A stretch of 26,153 bases of DNA from JADJNW01 sp964523725 (GCA_964523725.1 CAZGAU010000068.1:1-26153); one strand, 5' to 3'; shown: positions 1 to 8,400, counted from the first letter of the stretch. The notes: generated by a model not told the origin, from the letters alone. A program made the numbers and translations.

Positions 1-13
1 TACATGTCTTCAA

Positions 14-592
14 TTAAACCTTATCATATTCTGCTTTAGTATAACCAAACAACATTACATCTACGAATTCACCGCTGGGCCGGCGGATTTCCGAACGCAA
101 ATCACCCTCACGCCGGAAGCCGCATTTGCGCGCCAGGCGCTGGGTGGCGTAGTTGTCGGTGGCGGTGCGGAGCCGGATTTTCTCAATTTTTAATTGACTA
201 AATGAAAACCGCATCACATATTGCACCACTTCGGTCATGATGCCCTTGCCTTCGAAATCGCGATCGATAAAAAAAGTAATATCGGCGGACGGGACGTTCC
301 AATCAATGTTAAAAACCCGCACAAAACCAACCAGTTGTGCGGTTTTATTTTCCCAGACACCGAAGCAATATTCGGTTTGCAGCAGCCAGGCAGCGATTTT
401 CTGCCGGACGTATATTTCCGCAGCTTCCCTATCGGGCACGGTTTCCACGGTTTGTGGAATCAGATCGGCAATCCGGTGACGGTTATTTTCTACCAAGTTG
501 TACAATATTTCGCCTTCGCTTTCACGAAACCGGCGCACCACGGCGCGAGGAGTCACAATAGCGGTATCTACATCGAACAAGTATGCTTGCAT
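14..592 (-). CDS. GNAT-family N-acetyltransferase (RimJ/RimL type)
   Basis: 192-residue cytoplasmic protein of the GCN5-related acetyltransferase superfamily, closest in layout to the RimJ/RimL (Acetyltransf_3) branch, which transfers acetyl from acetyl-CoA to protein N-termini or small amines. Seen in the sequence: an N-terminal strand with 'TPRAVVRRFRESEGEILYNL', a central strand region (FCFGVWENK..LVGFVRVF, then DITFFIDRDFEGKGIMTEV) that carries the pyrophosphate-binding loop as FEGKGIM, and the C-terminal ATDNYATQRLARKCGFRREG segment typical of the fold. The length is normal for the family. The substrate cannot be predicted. The gene is divergent from the adenylate cyclase gene across 167 bp. 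A weak -7-like box (TAATTTAG on the minus strand, 618-625) lies 25 bp upstream of the start. Confidence 0.85.
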   Translation of the reverse strand: MQAYLFDVDTAIVTPRAVVRRFRESEGEILYNLVENNRHRIADLIPQTVETVPDREAAEIYVRQKIAAWLLQTEYCFGVWENKTAQLVGFVRVFNIDWNVPSADITFFIDRDFEGKGIMTEVVQYVMRFSFSQLKIEKIRLRTATDNYATQRLARKCGFRREGDLRSEIRRPSGEFVDVMLFGYTKAEYDKV

Positions 593-652
593 GGAATGCT
601 GAGATTTTTACAGGTTGCTAAATTAGCTTTTTGTGCGTATTCTGCCTAAGGG

Positions 653-686
653 TTTGCAAAGCTTCTGGATAAAATCGTTAATTTTG
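653..686 (+). promoter_or_regulatory. Putative Bacteroidota promoter of the cyclase gene
   Basis: TTTG at 653-656 and TAATTTTG at 679-686 match the Bacteroidota -33 (TTTG/TTG) and -7 (TAnnTTTG) elements with a 22-nt spacer, slightly longer than the usual 19-21. Initiation would fall near 693 and give a leader of roughly 65 nt before the start codon at 760. The -7 match is exact; the function is inferred. Confidence 0.45.
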
Positions 687-759
687 TTCAATAAACATTA
701 GATGCTTAACTTTTTGGAGCTTTTTATCCAATCTGACGGCATCTGGCATTAAAATATCT

Positions 760-1899
760 ATGGGGACACTGCATGCCGGAAGGCGCAGGATCAAATTGGG
801 ACGATTAGCCTGGATCATTGTGACATGGACTATCCTTGGGGCGCTGGATGCGCTCAACACCCACGTGATGACGGGCAGTGAATACGTAGAGCCTACCGGC
901 ATGTACGATTTCAAGCGCTATTTCCTGGTGAATACGCTGGCTGCCTTTGCGGCGGCGATCATTTCCGGCTCGATCCTGGTCTTTTTTCTGCGCGAACGCT
1001 TCCGTACGCAGGCTTTTGGCTTCAATATTCTGGTGAGCAGCGTGGTCATTTCACTGATCAATTTCGGGATTATTATTATCGCTTATGATGTTTTTTTCAG
1101 TGTTCAGGTTGGAAAAAACCCGCTCGATTCAGAAGTACTTGAAAAAACCGGTACGCTTATTCAAAGTTCATTTTACCTGAAAAACCTGGTTTTCTGGACA
1201 ATTGTGGGTTTTATTACCATTATATTATTACATGTAAATGATAAGTATGGCCCAGGCATGCTCATGAAGCTGATTCTCGGGCGCTACCATCGTCCCCGCG
1301 AAGAGGAGCGCATCTTTATGTTCGTGGATATGAAGTCTTCTACCACTATTGCCGAGCGGCTCGGGCATATCCGTTTTTTTAATTTACTAAATGATTTCTT
1401 TAAGGATATTACAGATTCTATTATTTACACCGACGGTGAAATCTATCAATACGTTGGGGATGAGATCGTTATATCATGGACCATGAAGCGCGGTATTCAT
1501 AATGCCAATTGCCTGCGCTGTTATTACAGTATGCAGGAAGCTATCCAGCAACGCGGTGCCCGTTATCGTGAAAAATATGGGCTGGTACCTGAATTCAAAG
1601 CCGGTTTGCACAGCGGCCGGGTCACCATCGGCGAGATCGGCGTGATCAAAAAAGACATTGTTTTTTCCGGGGATGTCCTGAATACCGCACACCGCATCCA
1701 GGCGATCTGCAATCGTTATGGAGTTAGAATCCTGATTTCCAAACTTTTATTGGACAAACTCAATCTTCCGCCCAGCGACTTCAACCCGTTACGGGTCGGC
1801 ATTATTGAGCTTAAAGGCAAGCAACAAAAATTAGAATTGTACACTTTCTCAGAGAGTACCCTGCCTGAAGATATCCGCTTGCCAGCACTTTCTACCTGA
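760..1899 (+). CDS. Membrane-anchored class III adenylate cyclase
   Basis: 379-residue protein predicted to make cAMP from ATP at the cytoplasmic face of the inner membrane. The N-terminal half has four hydrophobic segments (about residues 14-34, 55-77, 88-110 and 140-158). The C-terminal half (about 183-365) is a class III cyclase catalytic domain. Catalytic residues can be read directly: metal-binding D190 (FMFVDMKSS) and D234 (YVGDEIV), ATP-selecting K280 (EFKAGLHSG) and D305, and transition-state N308 and R312 (GDVLNTAHRIQ). The complete set, with Lys and Asp at the base-selecting positions, favours adenylate over guanylate cyclase. There is no HAMP, CHASE or response-regulator domain, so the membrane region itself would be the sensor. 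It is monocistronic and converges on the lipoprotein gene 30 bp downstream. No cAMP effector is encoded nearby. Confidence 0.88.
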   Translation: MGTLHAGRRRIKLGRLAWIIVTWTILGALDALNTHVMTGSEYVEPTGMYDFKRYFLVNTLAAFAAAIISGSILVFFLRERFRTQAFGFNILVSSVVISLINFGIIIIAYDVFFSVQVGKNPLDSEVLEKTGTLIQSSFYLKNLVFWTIVGFITIILLHVNDKYGPGMLMKLILGRYHRPREEERIFMFVDMKSSTTIAERLGHIRFFNLLNDFFKDITDSIIYTDGEIYQYVGDEIVISWTMKRGIHNANCLRCYYSMQEAIQQRGARYREKYGLVPEFKAGLHSGRVTIGEIGVIKKDIVFSGDVLNTAHRIQAICNRYGVRILISKLLLDKLNLPPSDFNPLRVGIIELKGKQQKLELYTFSESTLPEDIRLPALST

Positions 1900-1929
1900 A
1901 CACTATCGACTATCGACAAATTAAACAAC

Positions 1930-2886
1930 TTAAAGTCCTTCCACTCCTAACTTCTTGCGCATCGCGCTGTCTTCTAAGGCATTTTTCTGCCAGTACGGCG
2001 ACTTGATCGTTTCGGTGCGTTTGGCGATAGTCGTTCTTATTTGCCCGTCAAATCCGGGATAACTGTCTTTCCAGCCCGGAATTTTATAAGGCACCTCATT
2101 TTCAAAAACAATTTCCAGTGTCCGATTCAAAGTTGGGTATTTTACCCGATAAACTTTCAAGTTATTTCCTTGAAAATCAGTTCCTTGGTAATCCTCCAAG
2201 TTTGCTTCCACTTCCGCCACCTTGAAATCCTTGTGCAGCAAGCGCACGATCACGAGGCTAGGCAACATTTTTATCTTGCCCGTAGGCAAAGCCATTGGGT
2301 TGATGCGAATTCTATTAAAAAGTTCATCTTCCAGCATGGCGTAAGGCACCGCAAAATTTTCATCGCCTTCGCTTTCAAAATAAGACCTGATCTGGGTTTG
2401 GTATTGATTATCCCGCCAGTTGAGTTGCATGAACGATTGCCCGCACCAATCCTGGGAAGACATCGTTACTTTCAGTGTTTTCGGAAATTTTTCGGCATTA
2501 GCCGGCGTAAATACGGAGGTCATCATGGAATAATCATATAAACCTGTGGTAAAACGACGTATTATATTGGTTTTCAAAACATTAGTTGAATTTGGGTTGG
2601 TATAATTATCATTTTTGACCTGCTCATCGGTCAGGAAATCTTCGGTGACTTGTACCAGAATCGCCTCCCCAGGGTGCACGTCGCGGTAGCGGTTTTGCTG
2701 CAGTTCATAGCGCGTGATCTCTGCTTCCCCCTGATACCAATATTTACTCAATTGCAAGGCAAGTTCTTCCTCAGCGTTTTTAGCGGAAGTGAACTGAGCT
2801 TTATTTTCTTCAGTAGAATTGTTTTCTGTTGAATTATTACATGCCACAATCATGATAAGTAATAAAAAAGAAGAGAGGTATTTCAT
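1930..2886 (-). CDS. Uncharacterised Bacteroidota lipoprotein
   Basis: 318-residue protein with a lipoprotein signal peptide: a hydrophobic stretch followed by the lipobox IVAC with the acylated cysteine at residue 16, then an Asn/Ser/Thr/Glu-rich linker to about residue 35. The body has SKYWYQGEAEITRYELQQNR (about 47-66), a central MSSQDWCGQSF block (about 142-152) and a SYFESEGDE stretch (about 168-176). I recall this combination from a widespread family of Bacteroidota lipoproteins, some of which carry the doubtful label 'septum formation inhibitor Maf'; no Maf motif is visible here. The function is unknown. The gene follows the helix-hairpin-helix gene on the same strand but is separated from it by 211 bp containing a strong terminator, so it is probably transcribed separately. 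Confidence 0.8.
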   Translation of the reverse strand: MKYLSSFLLLIMIVACNNSTENNSTEENKAQFTSAKNAEEELALQLSKYWYQGEAEITRYELQQNRYRDVHPGEAILVQVTEDFLTDEQVKNDNYTNPNSTNVLKTNIIRRFTTGLYDYSMMTSVFTPANAEKFPKTLKVTMSSQDWCGQSFMQLNWRDNQYQTQIRSYFESEGDENFAVPYAMLEDELFNRIRINPMALPTGKIKMLPSLVIVRLLHKDFKVAEVEANLEDYQGTDFQGNNLKVYRVKYPTLNRTLEIVFENEVPYKIPGWKDSYPGFDGQIRTTIAKRTETIKSPYWQKNALEDSAMRKKLGVEGL

Positions 2887-3026
2887 GATATTATTTATAT
2901 TGAAATTAAGTTATTGTAATAAAAAAAGGTTCAGCCTAATATCAATGCTAAAACAAGAATCGGAGGTCTATGTTGAGGTTGTAAAGGAATATTTGAAGGA
3001 AATGTCTGATGGACGAAAGTTGGGTA

Positions 3027-3069
3027 ATTAAAAAAATAAAAAAGCTGAGACGACAAAGGTCATCCCAGC
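3027..3069 (-). terminator. Rho-independent terminator after the helix-hairpin-helix gene
   Basis: On the minus strand an 11-bp stem (3059-3069 pairing with 3044-3054, two G-U pairs) closes a 4-nt loop and runs straight into a T-rich tract (complement of 3027-3043). It begins about 28 nt past the stop codon of the gene at 3098-4246. This is a textbook intrinsic terminator. Confidence 0.85.
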
Positions 3070-3097
3070 GGAAAATTAGGGTACTATTAAACAATAA

Positions 3098-4246
3098 TTA
3101 TTCAAAACTCAGATAAGGTTTCAGTTTTTCCAGCAACGGCGCCGGAAGTACTTTTAATTTTGCAAGATCTCCTGCAGAAGCAAAGGCTCCGTGTTGTTGG
3201 CGATAACTTACAATAGCTGCCGCCAGGCGCGCATCAATGTAGGGGTGCGCCTTCAGATCCTCTGCGCTGGCAGTATTGATTGAAATTTGACGAAAAACGG
3301 GCGACAACACCTGGAGTTGAGGCTTAATGATCTGAAAAGTGCTGTCCGGCAAGCCATAAGTTTCGCCTACTTGCTCCAGATTGACAAAGCCGCCCAGTTT
3401 CTCGCGGAAATTCACAATACGTTTTGCAAAAGCCGTGCCAATTCCACGCAATTGCTGCCATTCTTCAATACTGGCCTGGTTAATATCAATCACGACAGGT
3501 TTATGAGTACGGCTGGGGAAGTCAGGTGATTTTACCGGTGTTGCAGTCGCAAAGACTGTTTTCATTTCGGCTGGTTCTTCAAAAACCATGTAGGGTAACA
3601 GTCGGGTATAGTCTTTATCCTTTAATCCATAGATTTTTTTCAGGTCTTCGGGGTTGCGGAAGGTGCCACCTTTTTCGCGGTATTTCAGAATGATCGCCGC
3701 TGTTTTTTCAGTTAAGCCCAGCTTTACAAAATCCTCTTTTGAAGCGTTATTTGGATTAAACTGGAATAATTCGACAGTAAACTGTTCGTCAGAATAGCCT
3801 GTTTTTTCTCGTTTTACCAAGGTTTTTTGCCCTCCGATTTGCACATAAGGCGCAAGGCGTTCATAATCTGCAGTACTCAGCGTATAAATCTTTTGCAGGT
3901 CTTCCGTTTTGTAAAACTTGCCGCCTTTATTGCGGTAATTGACGATCGTTTGTACCAGTTTTGACGATAAGCCGAATTGCAGCAATTCTTCCTTGCTTGC
4001 TGTGTTTGGATCAAATTCAAACAAGGTAAGGTCCAAATTTTCCTCATCCGAGGGTGCTTCTACGGCAACGGTTTCATTAACACTCGCAAAAACTACTTCA
4101 AAGTCGGGTGACTTTGGTTTTTGAAAAAAGTAAGGGAAAAGCGCAGGTGTTACGAACAACAGTACGCAAAGAATACCTAGCGCCAGTGCGCCGTTCCGCT
4201 CGGCACGAGTGTAATAAAAATAGTCGGTCAGAAAATTCTTTTTCAT
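3098..4246 (-). CDS. Membrane-anchored protein with four ComEA-like helix-hairpin-helix repeats
   Basis: 382 residues from the ATG at 4246. An in-frame start 72 bp upstream is possible, but it would put an implausible Cys-rich leader before the conserved MKKNFLTDYFYYTRAERNG opening. One membrane segment (about residues 21-41) follows a short cytoplasmic tail, so the bulk is probably periplasmic. Four repeats of 60-75 residues follow, each built as 'FDPNTAS-hxxL-(hairpin)-hxxYRxKxGxF-xxxxDLxKIYxL-xxxxhxxLxPY'. Only the third repeat keeps a canonical hairpin glycine pair (LRGIGTAFAKRI). The others read FGLS, LGLT and HPYI at that position. ComEA family members bind DNA in the periplasm during natural transformation, but ComEA normally has only a single HhH domain. 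DNA binding is therefore uncertain and a scaffold role is equally possible. The gene is divergent from recR. Confidence 0.82.
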   Translation of the reverse strand: MKKNFLTDYFYYTRAERNGALALGILCVLLFVTPALFPYFFQKPKSPDFEVVFASVNETVAVEAPSDEENLDLTLFEFDPNTASKEELLQFGLSSKLVQTIVNYRNKGGKFYKTEDLQKIYTLSTADYERLAPYVQIGGQKTLVKREKTGYSDEQFTVELFQFNPNNASKEDFVKLGLTEKTAAIILKYREKGGTFRNPEDLKKIYGLKDKDYTRLLPYMVFEEPAEMKTVFATATPVKSPDFPSRTHKPVVIDINQASIEEWQQLRGIGTAFAKRIVNFREKLGGFVNLEQVGETYGLPDSTFQIIKPQLQVLSPVFRQISINTASAEDLKAHPYIDARLAAAIVSYRQQHGAFASAGDLAKLKVLPAPLLEKLKPYLSFE

Positions 4247-4396
4247 AATTATTTGGTTTTGAAATTTAGACGCCAAATAATGTTGGGTGTAACAGAATTT
4301 GATCGAACAAGTACACATCCGGAGTGTTTTGATGTATCAACCGTCGAATTATGTACAGAAAAGTGATAACCGCATTCAACTGAACGTGCTAATTAT

Positions 4397-4404
4397 TACC
4401 TTTG
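4397..4404 (+). promoter_or_regulatory. TAnnTTTG -7 box directly before recR
   Basis: TACCTTTG is an exact match to the Bacteroidota -7 consensus and ends only 4 nt before the recR ATG at 4409. No good TTTG/TTG is found 19-22 nt upstream. If used, transcription would start at or very near the start codon, giving a leaderless or almost leaderless mRNA. Confidence 0.4.
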
Positions 4405-4408
4405 TCGC

Positions 4409-5020
4409 ATGAATTTCTCTTCCAAATTGATTGAAGAAGCCGTAAACTCCTTTGCCACCCTGCCCGGCATTGGTAAGAAAACCGCGTTGAGGCTAGTGTT
4501 GCACTTGGTGAACCAACCACTGGAAAACACTGAACAATTCACCGAGGCGATCCTGAAAATGCGCCAACACATTAAGTTTTGCGAGACTTGCCATAACCTG
4601 TCGGACGATCCGCTGTGCACCATTTGCGCTGATCCGCGCCGCGACCGGGCGGTGGTTTGCGTAGTGGAATCTATCCGCGACGTAATGGCCATCGAGGATA
4701 CTTCCCAATACCGAGGCTTGTATCATGTGCTGGGCGGCATTATTTCTCCGATTGAGGGGATCGGCCCAAGTGATTTGAACATTGATTCGCTGGCGCAACG
4801 CATACAACAGGGCGAGGTTCGTGAAATTATTATGGCTGTGAATCCTACCATTGAAGGTGATACCACGATTTTTTATATTTCAAAAAAACTAAAAGATTTT
4901 GACATCAAAATCAGCACTATTGCCCGAGGCGTATCTTTTGGCGGCGAGCTGGAATATGCGGATGAGCTGACCCTGGGGCGCTCCATTGTGGCGAGAGTAC
5001 CTTACAAGGTGGAAGAGTGA
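4409..5020 (+). CDS. recR: Recombination mediator protein RecR
   Basis: 203-residue RecR, which with RecO (and RecF) loads RecA onto SSB-coated single-stranded DNA in gap repair. Domains in order: an N-terminal helix-hairpin-helix (TLPGIGKKTALRL, residues 18-30), a four-cysteine zinc finger (C58, C61, C70, C73 in FCETCHNLSDDPLCTIC), a Toprim domain starting at VVCVVESIRDVMAIE (about 82-96) with YHVLGG at 105-110, and the C-terminal ARGVSFGGELEYADELTLG segment (172-190). The length matches the family (about 200 residues) and all zinc ligands are present. It is divergent from the helix-hairpin-helix gene across 162 bp and has 274 bp before secDF, so it is likely its own unit. Confidence 0.97.
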   Translation: MNFSSKLIEEAVNSFATLPGIGKKTALRLVLHLVNQPLENTEQFTEAILKMRQHIKFCETCHNLSDDPLCTICADPRRDRAVVCVVESIRDVMAIEDTSQYRGLYHVLGGIISPIEGIGPSDLNIDSLAQRIQQGEVREIIMAVNPTIEGDTTIFYISKKLKDFDIKISTIARGVSFGGELEYADELTLGRSIVARVPYKVEE

Positions 5021-5112
5021 TTTTGGGACATTGAGAGGGAGAGATATTGAGAAGTAGAGTCGATTCACCGTTATCCCTCTTTACAATTATAAATTTTAAA
5101 CTTGCCAAATAC

Positions 5113-5129
5113 GTTTGGAAATTCCAAAC
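5113..5129. repeat. Perfect palindrome at the -33 region of a secDF promoter candidate
   Basis: GTTTGGAA-A-TTCCAAAC is an 8-bp perfect inverted repeat around one central base. It contains the TTTG that would serve as the -33 element of a promoter upstream of secDF, so it has the right form and place for an operator. No regulator is identified. Confidence 0.45.
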
Positions 5130-5144
5130 AACTAATTACTTTCG
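5114..5144 (+). promoter_or_regulatory. Putative secDF promoter P1
   Basis: TTTG (5114-5117), a 19-nt spacer and TACTTTCG (5137-5144, one mismatch to TAnnTTTG) fit the Bacteroidota promoter. The predicted leader before the secDF start at 5295 is about 145 nt. Confidence 0.45.
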
Positions 5145-5195
5145 CACTTCTGCTTTTTCCGAGGTGATCCCTGCGGGAAAACAAGAAATTTCGCT

Positions 5196-5203
5196 TATAT
5201 TTG
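5196..5203 (+). promoter_or_regulatory. Putative secDF promoter P2 (-7 box)
   Basis: TATATTTG matches TAnnTTTG exactly, 91 nt before the secDF start codon. No convincing -33 element lies at the expected distance, so this is either a weaker second promoter or chance in AT-rich sequence. Confidence 0.35.
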
Positions 5204-5294
5204 CGGAGTTTTTTCAGAGGGGGTTAGAAATCCTTGATTTTTAGCCTTAAATGATGCAATTTTAAATTTATTCTAAAAAGGTAAAACGGAAGTT

Positions 5295-8200
5295 ATGCAA
5301 GGCAAAGGCATTGTGAAGTTCTTCCTGGTGGTGTTGACGCTGGTAACAGTAGCCCAGTACCTTTTCATCCTGCCAACGCAGAAGGTGGAAAGAGCGGCTA
5401 ACACTTACGCAAAATCAGCGTGTCCAGGTGAAGGGGAGAATTCTCTTTGTTTCAAAGAGAAGAGGACGGCGTTCTTAGACTCCATGTCCTCTGAAGAGGT
5501 ATTGAAAGTTCCGCTGCTAAAATCCTGGACTTATCAGGATTTGAAAGGGCAGCAACTGGCTCTTGGTCTCGACCTGAAGGGCGGTATGAGTGTAGTATTG
5601 CAAGTGGATCTGCGTGATTTTATCCGCGCCCTCGCGAACGATAGCAAAGACCCCACCTTTTTAGAAGCATTGGATAGAGCATCCGCACAGCAACGAGTGC
5701 AACAATCTGACTACGTAACTTTGTTTGCCGACGCCTACCGCGAAATCGGTCAGGGCAAAAAACTGGCGCCAATCTTCGCCAGAAACGAGGCTTTACGCGA
5801 CCAGATCAACTTTGAAACCTCCGATGGTGAAGTGGTACGTGTGATCCGCGAACGTGCAAATGAAACCGTAGATTTGACATTCAAGCTCCTGAAAGAACGT
5901 ATTGACAAGTTGGGTGTAACCCAGCCTAACGTATCCCTGGATGCAGCACGTGACCTGATTTTGGTGGAATTGCCGGGTATTGACAACCCGGAGCGTGCCC
6001 GTAATTTCCTGCAGGCAGCTGCCAAACTCGAATTCTGGAATGTATATCGCATCAGCGATCCTGGCGTTCAGCAAGGCTTTATTGCTGCGAATGAGAAATT
6101 GGCCGGTATCATCGGCTCGGGTGAGATCAAGCAGGAGGTGTTGAGCATCAATCCTGTATATGCTACAGACTCTCTTGGAAATCAAGATACTGCAAATATT
6201 GAAAGATACGATACGATCTTCGCTCCGACTAATTTCAATCAGGGTCCGTTGTTCGACGTATTCAACCTGAACGCAACCGGTGCAAATGGTTTGGCAGTAA
6301 TGGGTACTGCGAAGAAGAACCAGCGTGGTTATATTCTTGATTCTTTGCTGCGTCGCCCGGAAATCAAGGAATTGTTCCCACGTGATCTCGTATTCCGCTG
6401 GTCGAAAGATCCATTTGTGGATTTCCAAACCGGAGAAAAAACCGATCAGTATGAATTGTACGCCATTCGTCTGGAGCGTGGTTCTGACCAATCATTATTA
6501 TCAGGAGAGCGTGTAACCGATGCCCGCCCGAGCACCGACCCGGTGACCGGAGCAGTGAGCGTATCGCTGAAAATGGACAATACCGGCGCCAAGGTTTGGG
6601 GCCAAATGACCACCAAAGCGGCGCAAGATAACAACCGCGAAATCGCAATTGTGCTGGATAATGAGGTCGTTTCTGCTCCGCGCGTAAACGAGCCAATTCC
6701 AAGCGGTGACTCTCAAATCGCCGGTAACTATACTATCCAGGAAGCGCAAGACTTTTCGAACATCCTACAGATTGGTAAACTTCCTGCGGAAACGCGCATC
6801 ATTAGTGAAAACATTATTGGACCGTCTCTGGGTAAAGATAACATTACCAAGAGTTTAAATGCGGTGACCATTGCTTTCGCTTTGCTGCTGGTATTCATGA
6901 TTATTTACTATGTAGGTGGTGGTATTGTTTCTGTAATTGCTTTGTTTGCCAACCTGTTCTTCATCTTCGGTGTACTGGCATCTTACGGTACGGTACTGAC
7001 CTTGCCAGGTATTGCCGGTATTGTGCTAACGATGGGTATGGCGGTGGATGCCAACGTAATCATCTACGAGCGTATCCGCGAAGAATTGAGAGCAGGAAAG
7101 ACATTGCTGACCGCCATTTCAGACGGTTTCAAAAACTCTTACTCGGCGATCATCGACGGTAACGTAACGACGATTCTGACGGCGCTCGTACTTGCCTACT
7201 TCGGCTTGGGTCCGATCAAGGGCTTCGCAGTCGTGTTGATCATCGGTATCCTCTGTTCGTTGTTTACAGCTGTATTGTTGAGCCGTTTGATGATTGATTG
7301 GTGGACGACTACGCGCGGCAAAACCATGCGTTACTGGAATAGATTCTCCCAAAACGTGATGGCAAATGTCAACATCGACTGGATGAAATATCGCAAATAC
7401 GGCTATATGTTCTCCGGCGCATTGCTGCTGCTGAGCATTGGCTCATTCTTTGTGAGAGGATTTGACCTTAGCGTGGATTTCAAAGGTGGTTTTTCGTACA
7501 ATGTTCAATTCGAACAAAGTGTGAATGTTACTGCCCAGCAATTGCGTGATGAGCTGACTACCACATTCGGTTCTACACCTGTAGTAAAGGTGGTTGATAC
7601 CGAAAATACATTTAATATTACAACGGAATATCTGGTCGATGACACTGATGACGATGTACAGGAACGCGTGACGGCAAAGCTGCACGAAGGTATCAATGGC
7701 ATTGTCGGTGGCAATCTCAATTATGACCAATTCAAGCAAACGGAATCTCCGGGTACGCACATCACCAGCTCCAGCCGTGTAGGTCCTACCGTTGCGGATG
7801 ATATTCGCGATAGCTCATTCTACGCCGGCACATTCGCGCTGTTGGTGATTTTCCTTTATCTGGCGATTCGTTTCAGCCAGTGGAAATTCAGCTTGGGTGC
7901 GGTGGTTGCCCTACTTCACGACGCAATTATTACGGTTGGTATGTTCTCGCTGTTGTACAATTTCATGCCGTTCTCAATGGAAATTGACCAGGCATTTGTG
8001 GCAGCGATTCTGACCGTGATCGGTTATTCGGTAAACGATACCGTGATCGTGTTTGACCGTATCCGTGAATTCAGCAGTATTTATACAGGCCGCCCGAAAG
8101 AAGAAGTCTTCAACCTGGCAATTAACAATACCCTGAGCCGTACCATCATTACTTCCGGTACGACGTTGATCGTGGTTATCGTGTTGCTGGTATTTGGTGG

Positions 8201-8366
8201 TGCTACGCTGAAAGGCTTTGCCTTTGCGTTGATGGTGGGTATCTTCTTCGGTACTTATTCATCTGTGTTCGTAGCTTCGGCACTGGTGGTTGACTTAATT
8301 ACTGACATCAAGGGCAAAACCGAGGTAAAGAAAAAGACCTTCTCGAAGGCTGCTACAAAAGCATAA
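5295..8366 (+). CDS. secDF: Protein translocase SecDF (fused SecD-SecF)
   Basis: 1023-residue RND-type membrane protein that uses the proton-motive force to help pull Sec substrates across the inner membrane. It is a single-chain fusion of SecD and SecF, usual in Bacteroidota. SecD half: a first membrane helix near residues 7-26, the signature GLDLKGGM (91-98), a large periplasmic region to about 500, then a membrane bundle with MGMAVDANVIIYERIREE (about 580-597), including the proton-relay aspartate. SecF half: a membrane segment near 700, DFKGGF (about 727-732), a second periplasmic domain, and GYSVNDTVIVFDRIRE (about 910-925). Both halves keep their acidic relay residues. The end is Lys-rich and cytoplasmic. 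A strong terminator follows 34 bp downstream. It would serve export of the lipoproteins and T9SS cargo in this window. Confidence 0.97.
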   Translation: MQGKGIVKFFLVVLTLVTVAQYLFILPTQKVERAANTYAKSACPGEGENSLCFKEKRTAFLDSMSSEEVLKVPLLKSWTYQDLKGQQLALGLDLKGGMSVVLQVDLRDFIRALANDSKDPTFLEALDRASAQQRVQQSDYVTLFADAYREIGQGKKLAPIFARNEALRDQINFETSDGEVVRVIRERANETVDLTFKLLKERIDKLGVTQPNVSLDAARDLILVELPGIDNPERARNFLQAAAKLEFWNVYRISDPGVQQGFIAANEKLAGIIGSGEIKQEVLSINPVYATDSLGNQDTANIERYDTIFAPTNFNQGPLFDVFNLNATGANGLAVMGTAKKNQRGYILDSLLRRPEIKELFPRDLVFRWSKDPFVDFQTGEKTDQYELYAIRLERGSDQSLLSGERVTDARPSTDPVTGAVSVSLKMDNTGAKVWGQMTTKAAQDNNREIAIVLDNEVVSAPRVNEPIPSGDSQIAGNYTIQEAQDFSNILQIGKLPAETRIISENIIGPSLGKDNITKSLNAVTIAFALLLVFMIIYYVGGGIVSVIALFANLFFIFGVLASYGTVLTLPGIAGIVLTMGMAVDANVIIYERIREELRAGKTLLTAISDGFKNSYSAIIDGNVTTILTALVLAYFGLGPIKGFAVVLIIGILCSLFTAVLLSRLMIDWWTTTRGKTMRYWNRFSQNVMANVNIDWMKYRKYGYMFSGALLLLSIGSFFVRGFDLSVDFKGGFSYNVQFEQSVNVTAQQLRDELTTTFGSTPVVKVVDTENTFNITTEYLVDDTDDDVQERVTAKLHEGINGIVGGNLNYDQFKQTESPGTHITSSSRVGPTVADDIRDSSFYAGTFALLVIFLYLAIRFSQWKFSLGAVVALLHDAIITVGMFSLLYNFMPFSMEIDQAFVAAILTVIGYSVNDTVIVFDRIREFSSIYTGRPKEEVFNLAINNTLSRTIITSGTTLIVVIVLLVFGGATLKGFAFALMVGIFFGTYSSVFVASALVVDLITDIKGKTEVKKKTFSKAATKA

Positions 8367-8400
8367 ATATTACGCTGAGAAAAAAATCAGTAAAAAACAC

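Noticed and set aside
221..649. Open frame of 142 codons opposite the GNAT gene
   Set aside because: The opposite strand encodes a recognisable acetyltransferase over the same bases; the predicted product here has no family features.
2819..3031. Small plus-strand open frame between the lipoprotein and helix-hairpin-helix genes
   Set aside because: It overlaps the lipoprotein signal-peptide region on the other strand, has no recognisable domain, and its end runs into the minus-strand terminator. Probably chance.
5047..5244. 65-codon open frame in the recR-secDF spacer as a possible regulatory leader peptide for secDF
   Set aside because: It contains both promoter candidates, lacks an arrest-peptide or signal-peptide pattern, and ends 50 bp before secDF. 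No positive evidence for translation.
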